A stretch of 32,949 nucleotides of DNA, taken from Chitinophaga pinensis. GTDB taxonomy: Bacteria; Bacteroidota; Bacteroidia; Flavobacteriales_D; Crocinitomicaceae. Of the stretch, positions 26,298-32,949 are shown one piece after another (positions within the stretch are counted from its first letter, which is position 1; each line of letters starts with the position of its first letter). Location of the stretch: contig CALPMC020000025.1 of the NCBI GenBank assembly GCA_943324565.2, forward strand, positions 1-32,949, written 5' to 3'. Position numbers and translations under genes: made by a program. The notes below the pieces were generated by a model, which had not been told where the DNA came from, made no database searches, and was given only the letters and a program-made list of their open reading frames with translations.

Positions 26298-26746
26298 TTT
26301 CGCATTCCGTTGTAATCGCTCTTGGTTCTAATAAAGGAGATAAGGCTGAAAATTTAAATGCCGCTCTGCAATTAATAAAAAGTAGAGTAGGAGAAGTGGT
26401 CAAAGTTTCTCAAGTCTATAAAAATCCAGCGCAAGGTTTTGAATCCGAAAATGAATTTTTTAATGCCTGTTTAATTTGTAAAACACATTTAGATCCCTTG
26501 CAAACTTTAATTGAGTTACAAGCAATAGAAAAACAGTTGGGAAGAATAAAAACTAAATTAACCTATGAAGATCGTTTGATTGATTTAGATATTATTTTCT
26601 TTGATGAGTCTATAATTAAGGAAGATAACTTACAAATCCCTCACTCTCTTTATCACGAACGTAACTTTGTTTTGATTCCGTTATTGGAACTTTTTGATTT
26701 TAAAGACCCGAAAACATTTTTAAATATCAGTCAATTAATAAGATAA
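26282..26746 (+). CDS. folK: 2-amino-4-hydroxy-6-hydroxymethyldihydropteridine pyrophosphokinase
   Basis: 154 residues. HPPK transfers pyrophosphate from ATP to 6-hydroxymethyl-dihydropterin in folate synthesis. Family motifs are VVIALGSNKGDKAENL, VYKNPAQGF, EFFNACL, the metal-binding RLIDLDIIFFD, and the PHSLYHERNFVLIPL block. The ATG at 26282 lies 16 bp inside gldD; a start further downstream would cut into the first beta strand, so the overlap seems real. Last gene of the ssb-gldE-gldD-folK operon. Confidence 0.95.
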   Translation: MEQEIVSHSVVIALGSNKGDKAENLNAALQLIKSRVGEVVKVSQVYKNPAQGFESENEFFNACLICKTHLDPLQTLIELQAIEKQLGRIKTKLTYEDRLIDLDIIFFDESIIKEDNLQIPHSLYHERNFVLIPLLELFDFKDPKTFLNISQLIR

Positions 26747-26769
26747 TTGAAAGAAAATTATTTTTTCAA
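26747..26769 (+). terminator. AT-rich hairpin directly after folK
   Basis: Starting at the base after the folK stop, a 9-pair stem (TTGAAAGAA with TTTTTTCAA, one G-T wobble) closes a 5-base loop. It could end the operon transcript, but no clear T-tract follows and the stem is mostly A-T. Confidence 0.35.
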
Positions 26770-26803
26770 CAATAATTATTAGGTTTTTGATTGTAATTGT
26801 TTG

Positions 26804-26811
26804 TAAATTTG
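26804..26811 (+). promoter_or_regulatory. -7 promoter box of the OmpA/TPR lipoprotein gene (TAAATTTG)
   Basis: TAAATTTG fits TAnnTTTG and lies 23 bp before the ATG at 26835. An upstream TTTG (26786-26789) is only 14 bp away, shorter than usual. It argues against the TTG at 26787 as a translation start. Confidence 0.45.
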
Positions 26812-26834
26812 CCACGATTTTAAAAATACAAAAA

Positions 26835-28547
26835 ATGAATATGAATAAAATTCTCTTAATGTCACTTGCTGCAGGAACGACTGCTCTTATGTCTTCTTGT
26901 GATTTAGTGAAAGATTTTACTTACAATGTGAATCCTAATCCATTAGAGATGCATGGTGACAACGTGAAATTTACAGTTGTTGTTAACGTTCCTGAAAAAG
27001 GATTAAATAAAAAAGTGAAAGCTGAAATCACTCCGAAGTTAGGTAACACTGCTATTGGCACTTGGGTTCTTCAAGGAGAGAAAATAACGGGAAATGGTCA
27101 AACAATAACTTTCAAACCGGGCGGTTCTGCAACATTCGATTTAGAAGTTCCTTATCGTCCAGATATGGAAGCTGCTGATTTAAAAGTAACGGGAAAAATT
27201 TTTAAAGGAACAAAAGATAAAGGTGAAATTCCTGAATTGAAAATTGCTGACGGTACTATCATTACCCCGTTAATGGTTAGAAAAGATTTCAAAGTTATAT
27301 TTGAAAAAGACGCAATCATTAGAGAAACTGCAAAAAGCACAACTGCAACAATCAATTTTGACAAAGCGAAATCTGATGTGAAAGCAACAGAAATTAAAGA
27401 TAAAGACATTGCTGATTTATTAGTTTGGTTAAAAGCGTCTGAATTAAATCCAAAAATTCAGATTACATCAATTGACATTAAAGGTTTTGCTTCACCTGAT
27501 GGTGTTGAAGACAAAAATGCAAATCTGTCTAACGAAAGAACAAGGGCAGCTAGAAAAGCTATTGTTGAATTGATGAAAAAATCGAACATGTTAAATTGGG
27601 CTGATACTACTAAATATTCAATAGAAGGTAAAGGTGAAGATTTTGAAGGTTTCAAAGATCAATTAGCGGTTACTACAACAATCAATGAAGCTGACAAAAA
27701 CCTTTTCATCCGTATTTTGGAAATGTCTAAAGATCCAATACAACGTGAGAAAGATATGGTTAACTTAGGTAAATCATATACTGAACTAGAAAAAGATGTT
27801 TTCCCTAAAATTCGTCGTGCTGTTATTACAGTTAATTACAAAGAATTAGGTTTAACTGATGACGAAATTATGACTGCTGCTAAAAATAACCCTGCTTCAT
27901 TAGGAATTGAAGAATTATTGTTTGCTGGTGCAAGAGTAACGGATTTGAATGAGAAAGCTGCTATTTATCAAGCTTCAGCTCAAAATCATTCTTCAGATTA
28001 CAGAGGCCATAATAACTTAGGAGCTGTTCAATTTTTACAAAACAAAGTTGCTGACGCTAAGAAAAGCTTAGAAAAAGCAAATAGCTTAAAAGACAATTCA
28101 ACTTCTAAAAATAATTTGGCTGGTGTTGCAATTTCAGAAGGTGATAGAACAAACGCAAGAAAATTGTTAAATCAATCAAAAGGAAATAGTTTAGATGCAG
28201 GAAATGTTGTTTTTGGTTATAACAGTGCTTCTTTAGATATTTTAGATGGTAATTATTCAAGTGCAGAAAGTAACATTAAGGAAAATGGTTTCAATAAAGC
28301 ATTAGCCTATTTACTTCAAAATAAATTACCAGAAGCAAAAGCCTCTTTAGCAAATGAAAAGGAGAGCGCTGATGTGGATTATTTGAAAGCTATTATCGCT
28401 TCAAGAGGTGGTGAAGGATCGGATGCAGTTGTAAACAATCTTAAAAACGCATTTTCAAAAGATAGTTCATTGAAAGCGAAAGCTGCAAAAGATAGAGAAT
28501 TTGTTAAATTATTTGCTGATTCAAATTTTACTTCAGCAGTAAGATAA
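26835..28547 (+). CDS. OmpA-like outer-membrane lipoprotein with C-terminal TPR region
   Basis: 570 residues from ATG 26835 (a second ATG at 26841 is equally possible). The lipoprotein signal ends ALMSSC. A beta-rich N-terminal domain (about 25-160) is followed by an OmpA-type peptidoglycan-binding-like domain (about 175-340; IDIKGFASPDGVEDKNANLS, then ERTRAARKAIV). The C-terminal half is helical with TPR-like repeats (NNLGAVQFLQNKVADAKKSL, NNLAGVAISEGDRTNARKLL). It probably tethers the outer membrane to the cell wall, with TPRs binding partners. A strong terminator follows. I cannot give a gene name; the family seems restricted to Bacteroidota. Confidence 0.85.
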   Translation: MNMNKILLMSLAAGTTALMSSCDLVKDFTYNVNPNPLEMHGDNVKFTVVVNVPEKGLNKKVKAEITPKLGNTAIGTWVLQGEKITGNGQTITFKPGGSATFDLEVPYRPDMEAADLKVTGKIFKGTKDKGEIPELKIADGTIITPLMVRKDFKVIFEKDAIIRETAKSTTATINFDKAKSDVKATEIKDKDIADLLVWLKASELNPKIQITSIDIKGFASPDGVEDKNANLSNERTRAARKAIVELMKKSNMLNWADTTKYSIEGKGEDFEGFKDQLAVTTTINEADKNLFIRILEMSKDPIQREKDMVNLGKSYTELEKDVFPKIRRAVITVNYKELGLTDDEIMTAAKNNPASLGIEELLFAGARVTDLNEKAAIYQASAQNHSSDYRGHNNLGAVQFLQNKVADAKKSLEKANSLKDNSTSKNNLAGVAISEGDRTNARKLLNQSKGNSLDAGNVVFGYNSASLDILDGNYSSAESNIKENGFNKALAYLLQNKLPEAKASLANEKESADVDYLKAIIASRGGEGSDAVVNNLKNAFSKDSSLKAKAAKDREFVKLFADSNFTSAVR

Positions 28548-28549
28548 TC

Positions 28550-29521
28550 TTAAAATAAATTACAATTAAATCCCGGATTCGTTCGGGATTTTTTTTGTCT
28601 TATTTTTTCAAGGTATTGTTGTTCCAATTGCCCTGGGCTTGCAATTATATGCGAATCGCAGTTTAAGACTTCAACATCCATTAGAGTGGTGTAGCCAATG
28701 TAACCATAAATCTTTTTTGTCTTTAACAATAATTCATCGGTTTCAATCCAATTATCGCTTGAATGAAATTTTTGGTTCAATTTTTCACTATGAATTAATT
28801 GTTGAACTTCACTTGAACCAACAATCGTTTGAATTTCATTAGATTCAAGTTCTTTTGAAAACATATGAAATAAATTAGACCAATATTCTTTCGGTCCACT
28901 TATTATTAAAACACTTCCAGATTTTAAATTATTCTTTGGATAAAGCATAAATCTAGAAAACCAACCTATATACCTTGATGTTGGAAAATGTTTATTTACT
29001 GATAATTTTCCAGCTAAAGCATTCTCTTGCTTGTCTACAATCCAAATAGAATCGAATTTTTTAATCTGTTTTTTGTGATAAAGTTTTAAAGGAAATTGAA
29101 ACCAATTAATGGGTAAATTCAATTGATGTGTCATAAAAATGGAATGACATTTCTCACTTCGAAAGGTGTAACGATGATCTGAAATGACAATATCTATCTT
29201 TAATTCTTGAACATAGAATTCAACTTCTTTCAGTTCCAGTTTAGAACGCTTTAATAGCTTTCCGAGCGAAAAAAACAAATCATTGGTGTAATTTCCTTTT
29301 CCTGAAAATTTAAAAGGGTAACCATCATGTTCAATGAAATTTACTTTTTGACCGAAATATTGAACAAAAACATTTTTTTGCGCATTATCGCATGCAATAA
29401 AAATAGTATTATTCTTATTTAATAAATTGTGAATTAAAGAAATACAGCGGGAAAAATGCCCAAATCCCCAATTTAATGGAGAAATTAGAACGTTTTTGCT
29501 TTGTATTTGAGTTGGTAACAT
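28550..29521 (-). CDS. GT-B glycosyltransferase (MurG-like)
   Basis: 323 residues with a GT-B outline. The N-terminal NVLISPLNWGFGHFSRCI matches the glycine loop of MurG-like transferases, and an early DGYPFKF/DIVISDHRY segment follows. The C-terminal donor-binding part has SVLIISGPKEYWS and the late IIASPGQLEQQYLEKI motif. The donor is probably a UDP-sugar; the acceptor is unknown. No signal peptide; cytoplasmic side of the membrane. The last 13 or so residues (after RQKKS) are encoded by the opposing gene's intrinsic terminator, so the natural C terminus may have been lost or replaced. It converges with the OmpA-like gene, 2 bp apart. Confidence 0.78.
   Translation of the reverse strand: MLPTQIQSKNVLISPLNWGFGHFSRCISLIHNLLNKNNTIFIACDNAQKNVFVQYFGQKVNFIEHDGYPFKFSGKGNYTNDLFFSLGKLLKRSKLELKEVEFYVQELKIDIVISDHRYTFRSEKCHSIFMTHQLNLPINWFQFPLKLYHKKQIKKFDSIWIVDKQENALAGKLSVNKHFPTSRYIGWFSRFMLYPKNNLKSGSVLIISGPKEYWSNLFHMFSKELESNEIQTIVGSSEVQQLIHSEKLNQKFHSSDNWIETDELLLKTKKIYGYIGYTTLMDVEVLNCDSHIIASPGQLEQQYLEKIRQKKSRTNPGFNCNLF
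28570..28596 (+). terminator. Intrinsic terminator of the OmpA/TPR lipoprotein gene
   Basis: Stem ATCCCG / CGGGAT around an 8-base loop (GATTCGTT), followed by eight T. It starts 22 bp past the stop codon. It lies wholly inside the 3' end of the minus-strand glycosyltransferase reading frame. Confidence 0.88.
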
Positions 29522-29607
29522 TTCTGTGAATAAATATTAAAAATACGCAAAATCGGGTTTTCTTTTCAAAGTTTATTAATTTTAGACCCAAATAAAAAAA
29601 TCACACA

Positions 29608-30276
29608 ATGATAGACGGAAACGAATTCAGAAAATACGCAACTAAACATCTTGGAATCAATAGTATGATGATGGATCATTATATCGAATCATCCATGACT
29701 CCTTATATAATTGAAGAACGTCCAATGAATATTTCTCAGCTAGATGTTTTTTCGCGTTTAATGATGGATAGAATTATCTTTTTAGGTACAGGAATAAATG
29801 ACCAAGTTGCAAACATTATTAATGCACAGTTATTGTTTTTGGAATCTGTGGATGCGAAAAAAGATATTCAGATTTATTTAAATTCTCCAGGAGGTTCTGT
29901 ATATGCAGGTTTAGGGATTTATGATACGATGCAATATATCCGCCCAGACGTTGCAACAATTTGTACAGGTATGGCTGCCTCAATGGGAGCGGTATTAATG
30001 TGTGCTGGTGCAAAGGGAAAGAGAAGTGCATTAAAACACGCGCGTGTAATGATTCACCAACCATTGGGAGGTGCTCAAGGACAAGCTTCTGATATCGAAA
30101 TCACAGCAAGAGAAATTCAAAAATTGAAAAAAGAGTTATACGATATTATCGCTACTCATTCTAACCAACCTTTTGATAAAGTTTGGGCTGATTCAGACAG
30201 AGATTATTGGATGACATCTGAAGAAGCTAAAGAATACGGAATGGTTGATGAAGTTCTTTTAAGAAACCCTAAATAA
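29608..30276 (+). CDS. clpP: ATP-dependent Clp protease proteolytic subunit
   Basis: 222 residues. Serine peptidase that forms a tetradecameric chamber with ClpX or ClpA-type unfoldases. The catalytic triad is S125 in TGMAASMGAVL, H150 in RVMIHQPLGGAQGQ and D199 in DSDRDYWM. The oxyanion-side motif LNSPGGSVYAGLGIYD is also present. The N-terminal 30 residues (to about SSMTPYIIEERPM) include the usual short propeptide/axial region. It is followed by clpX 6 bp later, the common operon order. No degenerate residues, so an active ClpP. Confidence 0.98.
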   Translation: MIDGNEFRKYATKHLGINSMMMDHYIESSMTPYIIEERPMNISQLDVFSRLMMDRIIFLGTGINDQVANIINAQLLFLESVDAKKDIQIYLNSPGGSVYAGLGIYDTMQYIRPDVATICTGMAASMGAVLMCAGAKGKRSALKHARVMIHQPLGGAQGQASDIEITAREIQKLKKELYDIIATHSNQPFDKVWADSDRDYWMTSEEAKEYGMVDEVLLRNPK

Positions 30277-30282
30277 TTTTAA

Positions 30283-31524
30283 ATGGCAAAAAAAGAAGCA
30301 ACCTGTTCATTTTGCGGGTCAAATCGTAGTGCTGTTAAAATGTTAATTGCTGGTATTTCAGGTCACATTTGTGATAACTGCGCTTACCAAGCTAATCGTA
30401 TTGTTCAAGAAGAAGTTTCTCACATATCAAAAAATCCAAACGCCAATTCCAAAGCAAGTAAAAAATTAGCTTTACTAAAACCAAGTGAAATTAAAGTTCA
30501 TCTGGATGAATATGTAATTGGTCAAACGGATGCCAAAAAAGTATTATCAGTAGCTGTTTACAATCATTTTAAAAGATTGAATAATCCAAATGCTTCATCT
30601 GAAGTGGAGATTGATAAATCAAATGTTGTGATGGTTGGAAGAACTGGAACAGGAAAAACATTATTAGCAAAAACAATTGCAAAATTATTGAATGTACCAT
30701 TTTGTATAGCAGATGCGACGGTATTAACAGAAGCTGGTTATGTTGGTGAAGATGTAGAAAGTATTTTGTCACGATTACTTCAAGCAGCAGATTATGATGT
30801 AGAAGCAGCACAAATGGGAATTGTTTTTATTGATGAAATTGATAAAATTGCAAGAAAAAGCGACAATCCCTCAATAACACGTGATGTTTCTGGAGAAGGC
30901 GTACAACAAGCTCTATTGAAATTATTGGAAGGTGCAACTGTTAACGTTCCCCCACAAGGAGGAAGAAAACATCCGGAACAAAAAATGATTCAAATTGACA
31001 CTAAAAACATATTATTCATTTGTGGTGGTGCATTTGATGGAATTGAAAATATTATTGCTAATCGTGTGAACCGTCAAACAATTGGTTTTAGTGGAACAGA
31101 ACAAGAAAGAATCGAACAAGACTCTTTGCTTAAATATATTAATCCATTGGATATTAAAACTTTTGGTTTGATTCCCGAACTTATTGGACGTTTTCCTGTT
31201 TTAACCTACTTAGAACCTTTAAGAGAAGAAGATTTGAAACGAATTTTAATGGAGCCTAAAAATGCATTAATCAAACAATATCTTCGTTTGTTCGAGTTAG
31301 ATGATGTCAAATTGACAATAGAAAAAGAGGTTTACGACTTTATTGTTACGAAAGCAGTTGAATTTAAACTAGGTGCTCGTGGATTGCGTTCGATATGTGA
31401 AGCGATTTTAACAGATGCTATGTTTGAATTGCCATCCAACAATCAAAAAGTGTTTAATGTTGATTTGGAATATGCCAAATCAAAATTTGAAAAATCAAGT
31501 TTAGCTACCTTAAGGGTTGCATAA
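30283..31524 (+). CDS. clpX: ATP-dependent Clp protease ATP-binding subunit ClpX
   Basis: 413 residues. AAA+ unfoldase that delivers substrates to ClpP. The N-terminal zinc-binding domain has C8/C11 and C30/C33 (CSFCG, CDNCA). Walker A is GRTGTGKT (119-126), pore loop GYVGED, Walker [11 protein letters not shown], the sensor/arginine region ELIGRFPVL, and sensor 2 GARGLRS. The ClpP-docking loop tripeptide IGF is present in RQTIGFSG. All parts needed for work with the adjacent ClpP are in place. It sits 6 bp behind clpP. Confidence 0.98.
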   Translation: MAKKEATCSFCGSNRSAVKMLIAGISGHICDNCAYQANRIVQEEVSHISKNPNANSKASKKLALLKPSEIKVHLDEYVIGQTDAKKVLSVAVYNHFKRLNNPNASSEVEIDKSNVVMVGRTGTGKTLLAKTIAKLLNVPFCIADATVLTEAGYVGEDVESILSRLLQAADYDVEAAQMGIVFIDEIDKIARKSDNPSITRDVSGEGVQQALLKLLEGATVNVPPQGGRKHPEQKMIQIDTKNILFICGGAFDGIENIIANRVNRQTIGFSGTEQERIEQDSLLKYINPLDIKTFGLIPELIGRFPVLTYLEPLREEDLKRILMEPKNALIKQYLRLFELDDVKLTIEKEVYDFIVTKAVEFKLGARGLRSICEAILTDAMFELPSNNQKVFNVDLEYAKSKFEKSSLATLRVA

Positions 31525-31553
31525 TATTAGAATTTTAAGTAAAATAGTAATAA

Positions 31554-32534
31554 ATGAAAACTATCCAATTTAGAGAAGCTTTAAGAGAAGCAATGTCTGA
31601 GGAAATGAGAAGAGACGAACGCGTTTTTTTATTAGGTGAAGAAGTCGCAGAATATAATGGTGCTTACAAAGTATCTCAAGGAATGCTTGACGAGTTTGGT
31701 TCAAAACGTGTAATTGACACTCCTATTGCAGAATTAGGTTTTGCTGGTATAGCTGTTGGTGCATCAATGAATGGATTGCGTCCAATCGTAGAATTTATGA
31801 CTTGGAACTTTGCTATATTAGCGGCTGACCAAATTATAAATTCTGCGGCAAAAATGTTGCAAATGTCGGGAGGTCAATATCATTGTCCAATTGTATTTAG
31901 AGGAGGAAATGGAACTGCAGGTCAATTAGGTGCAACACATTCACAGTCATTTGAAGCTTTTTACGCACATGTACCTGGATTGAAAGTTATTACACCTTCA
32001 AATCCAGCAGATGCCAAAGGTTTATTAAAAGCTGCAATTCGCGATGAAGATCCTGTTGTGTTTTTAGAATCTGAAAAGATGTATGGTGATAAAGGCGAAG
32101 TTCCAGAAGGTGAATATATTATTCCGATTGGAGTTGCTGCAGTAAAAAGAAAAGGTACAGATGTAACATTGGTCTCCTTTGGTAAAATCATAAAATTAGC
32201 TTACGAAGTTGCTGAAATTCTCGAGAAAGAAAATATTAGCGTCGAAGTAATTGATTTAAGAACTATTCGTCCAATTGATTACGGAACTGTTGTTGAATCT
32301 ATTAAGAAAACAAATCGCTGTGTGGTTTTAGAGGAGTCTTGGCCATTAGCTTCTATTTCAAGTGAAATAGCTTATCATTTACAACGTTACGCTTTTGATT
32401 ATTTGGATGCACCAGTAGAACGGGTAACCCAAACAGACACTCCATTTGCATTTTCACCAACATTAATCGAAGAGGCATTACCAAATCAAGAACGATTAAT
32501 TGCTGCAATCAAACGAACAATGTATAGAAGTTAA
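31554..32534 (+). CDS. pdhB: Pyruvate dehydrogenase E1 component, beta subunit
   Basis: 326 residues of the transketolase-like E1-beta family. Motifs: FREALREAMSEEMRRDERV, the ThDP-side LLGEEVAEYNGAYKVS, DTPIAELGFAGIAVGAS, and FRGGNGTAGQLGATHSQSFE. The C-terminal transketolase domain starts near 200 (GTDVTLVSFGKIIKLAYEVAE, IDLRTIRPIDYGTV). With an alpha subunit, not in the window, it decarboxylates pyruvate to feed acetyl-CoA; the match is best for pyruvate rather than branched-chain E1, but the two are close. It lies 29 bp after clpX and ends at a clear terminator. Confidence 0.92.
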   Translation: MKTIQFREALREAMSEEMRRDERVFLLGEEVAEYNGAYKVSQGMLDEFGSKRVIDTPIAELGFAGIAVGASMNGLRPIVEFMTWNFAILAADQIINSAAKMLQMSGGQYHCPIVFRGGNGTAGQLGATHSQSFEAFYAHVPGLKVITPSNPADAKGLLKAAIRDEDPVVFLESEKMYGDKGEVPEGEYIIPIGVAAVKRKGTDVTLVSFGKIIKLAYEVAEILEKENISVEVIDLRTIRPIDYGTVVESIKKTNRCVVLEESWPLASISSEIAYHLQRYAFDYLDAPVERVTQTDTPFAFSPTLIEEALPNQERLIAAIKRTMYRS

Positions 32535-32556
32535 TTAAATAACTTTCGAAATAATT

Positions 32557-32581
32557 AAGCCCTGTTAGAAGGGCTTTTTTT
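32557..32581 (+). terminator. Intrinsic terminator after pdhB
   Basis: Stem AAGCCCT / AGGGCTT with a 6-base loop (GTTAGA), then a run of T. It begins 22 bp past the pdhB stop and probably ends the clpP-clpX-pdhB transcript. Confidence 0.9.
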
Positions 32582-32653
32582 ATGTCTAAATGTTTGAAAA
32601 TAAATATACTAACATTATTTTGTCGAAAAAATCAATTATTTTTAACTTAATTA

Positions 32654-32683
32654 TTGCATACTAAGATAAATATAGTATCTTTG
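32654..32683 (+). promoter_or_regulatory. Promoter of rpsL
   Basis: TTG (32654-32656), 19 bp spacer, TATCTTTG (32676-32683), then CACCCC. This is the best promoter in the window and has the same spacing as that of the LuxR-type gene. Transcription would start near 32688. Confidence 0.8.
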
Positions 32684-32687
32684 CACC

Positions 32688-32706
32688 CCTCAAAGTGCGT
32701 TTGAGG
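32688..32706 (+). promoter_or_regulatory. 5' leader hairpin of rpsL
   Basis: CCTCAAA-GTGCG-TTTGAGG: a perfect 7-bp stem with a 5-base loop, starting at the predicted first transcribed base. About 32 bases of AT-rich leader separate it from the rpsL ATG. It may stabilise the mRNA or serve in ribosomal-protein feedback. Confidence 0.6.
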
Positions 32707-32738
32707 TAGTATTTTATTTATTTAATTAAGAGTATTTT

Positions 32739-32949
32739 ATGCCAACTATTCAACAGTTAGTTCGCAAAGGAAGAACTGCGGTGGTAAAGAAAAGTAAATC
32801 CGCTGCACTTGATTCGTGTCCGCAACGTAAAGGGGTATGTGTACGTGTTTACACAACTACGCCAAAAAAACCTAATTCAGCGATGAGAAAGGTAGCTCGT
32901 GTTCGTTTAACTAACGGCAAAGAGGTCAATGCTTACATCGGTGGTGAAG
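32739..32949 (+). CDS. rpsL: 30S ribosomal protein S12 (partial, cut by window end)
   Basis: The first 70 codons of S12, running off the right edge. It begins [20 protein letters not shown], followed by the highly conserved [37 protein letters not shown] and AYIGGE. S12 sits at the decoding centre of the small subunit. The lysine of TPKKPN (the classic streptomycin-resistance position) is the sensitive form. As is usual, rpsG, fusA and rpsJ would be expected beyond the edge. The start is fixed by the promoter and the family N terminus. Confidence 0.97.
   Translation, partial: MPTIQQLVRKGRTAVVKKSKSAALDSCPQRKGVCVRVYTTTPKKPNSAMRKVARVRLTNGKEVNAYIGGE

Noticed and set aside
26787..26834. TTG start for the OmpA/TPR lipoprotein
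   Set aside because: It precedes the TAAATTTG promoter box, and the lipoprotein signal only makes sense from ATG 26835 or 26841.
1..32949. CRISPR arrays, tRNA or rRNA genes, insertion sequences, prophage or defence genes
   Set aside because: No regularly spaced repeats, cloverleaf-like segments, transposase motifs or known defence-gene motifs were seen.

Overview
The window looks like a chromosomal segment from a member of the Bacteroidota, most likely order Flavobacteriales and possibly near the Fluviicola/Crocinitomicaceae group; the family-level guess is weak. The evidence is an AT-rich genome, no Shine-Dalgarno sequences ahead of genes, promoters of the TTG...TAnnTTTG type, an ssb-gldE-gldD cluster (gliding/type IX secretion lineage), a relic of a type IX sorting domain, and Bacteroidota-style proteins such as a TopA without zinc fingers, TPR-LytS kinases and CvfB. 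There is no rRNA, tRNA, CRISPR array, transposase or prophage gene.

Layout. 53-4600 is a DNA polymerase III alpha subunit with a proofreading exonuclease fused to its N terminus. 4638-7566 is a LytS/LytTR two-component pair, converging on an SGNH-like protein and an MBOAT O-acyltransferase (7576-9929, minus strand). 10243-10917 is an orphan NarL/LuxR-type regulator converging on gpsA. After a 584-bp AT-rich gap comes an AIM24-family protein. A minus-strand block follows: cvfB-like, a secreted protein, rpe, and a YcbB-type L,D-transpeptidase that is split in two by a one-base frameshift. A rhomboid protease and a class-IV aminotransferase (plus) converge on a FAH-family hydrolase and a second DEDDh exonuclease (minus). 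The 554-bp region before topA holds a long inverted repeat and a relic of a T9SS sorting domain. Then topA, and a tightly packed ssb-gldE-gldD-folK operon, an OmpA/TPR lipoprotein converging on a GT-B glycosyltransferase, clpP-clpX, a pyruvate dehydrogenase E1-beta gene, and the first 70 codons of rpsL, which is cut by the window end.

Most of this is ordinary housekeeping DNA: replication and topology (dnaE, topA, ssb), proteolysis (clpP, clpX, rhomboid), envelope and gliding (gldE, gldD, L,D-transpeptidase, OmpA lipoprotein, MBOAT pair), and central metabolism (gpsA, rpe, pdhB, folK). I do not see a new multi-gene defence or mobile system. The signals worth a second look are structural: the frameshifted transpeptidase; a family of three small intergenic palindromes with compensatory base changes, one of which forms the 3' end of that transpeptidase; a near-perfect 58-bp inverted repeat; the sorting-domain relic; a terminator that doubles as coding sequence for the opposing gene; probable leaderless starts for ssb and gpsA; and a hairpin at the predicted 5' end of the rpsL mRNA.
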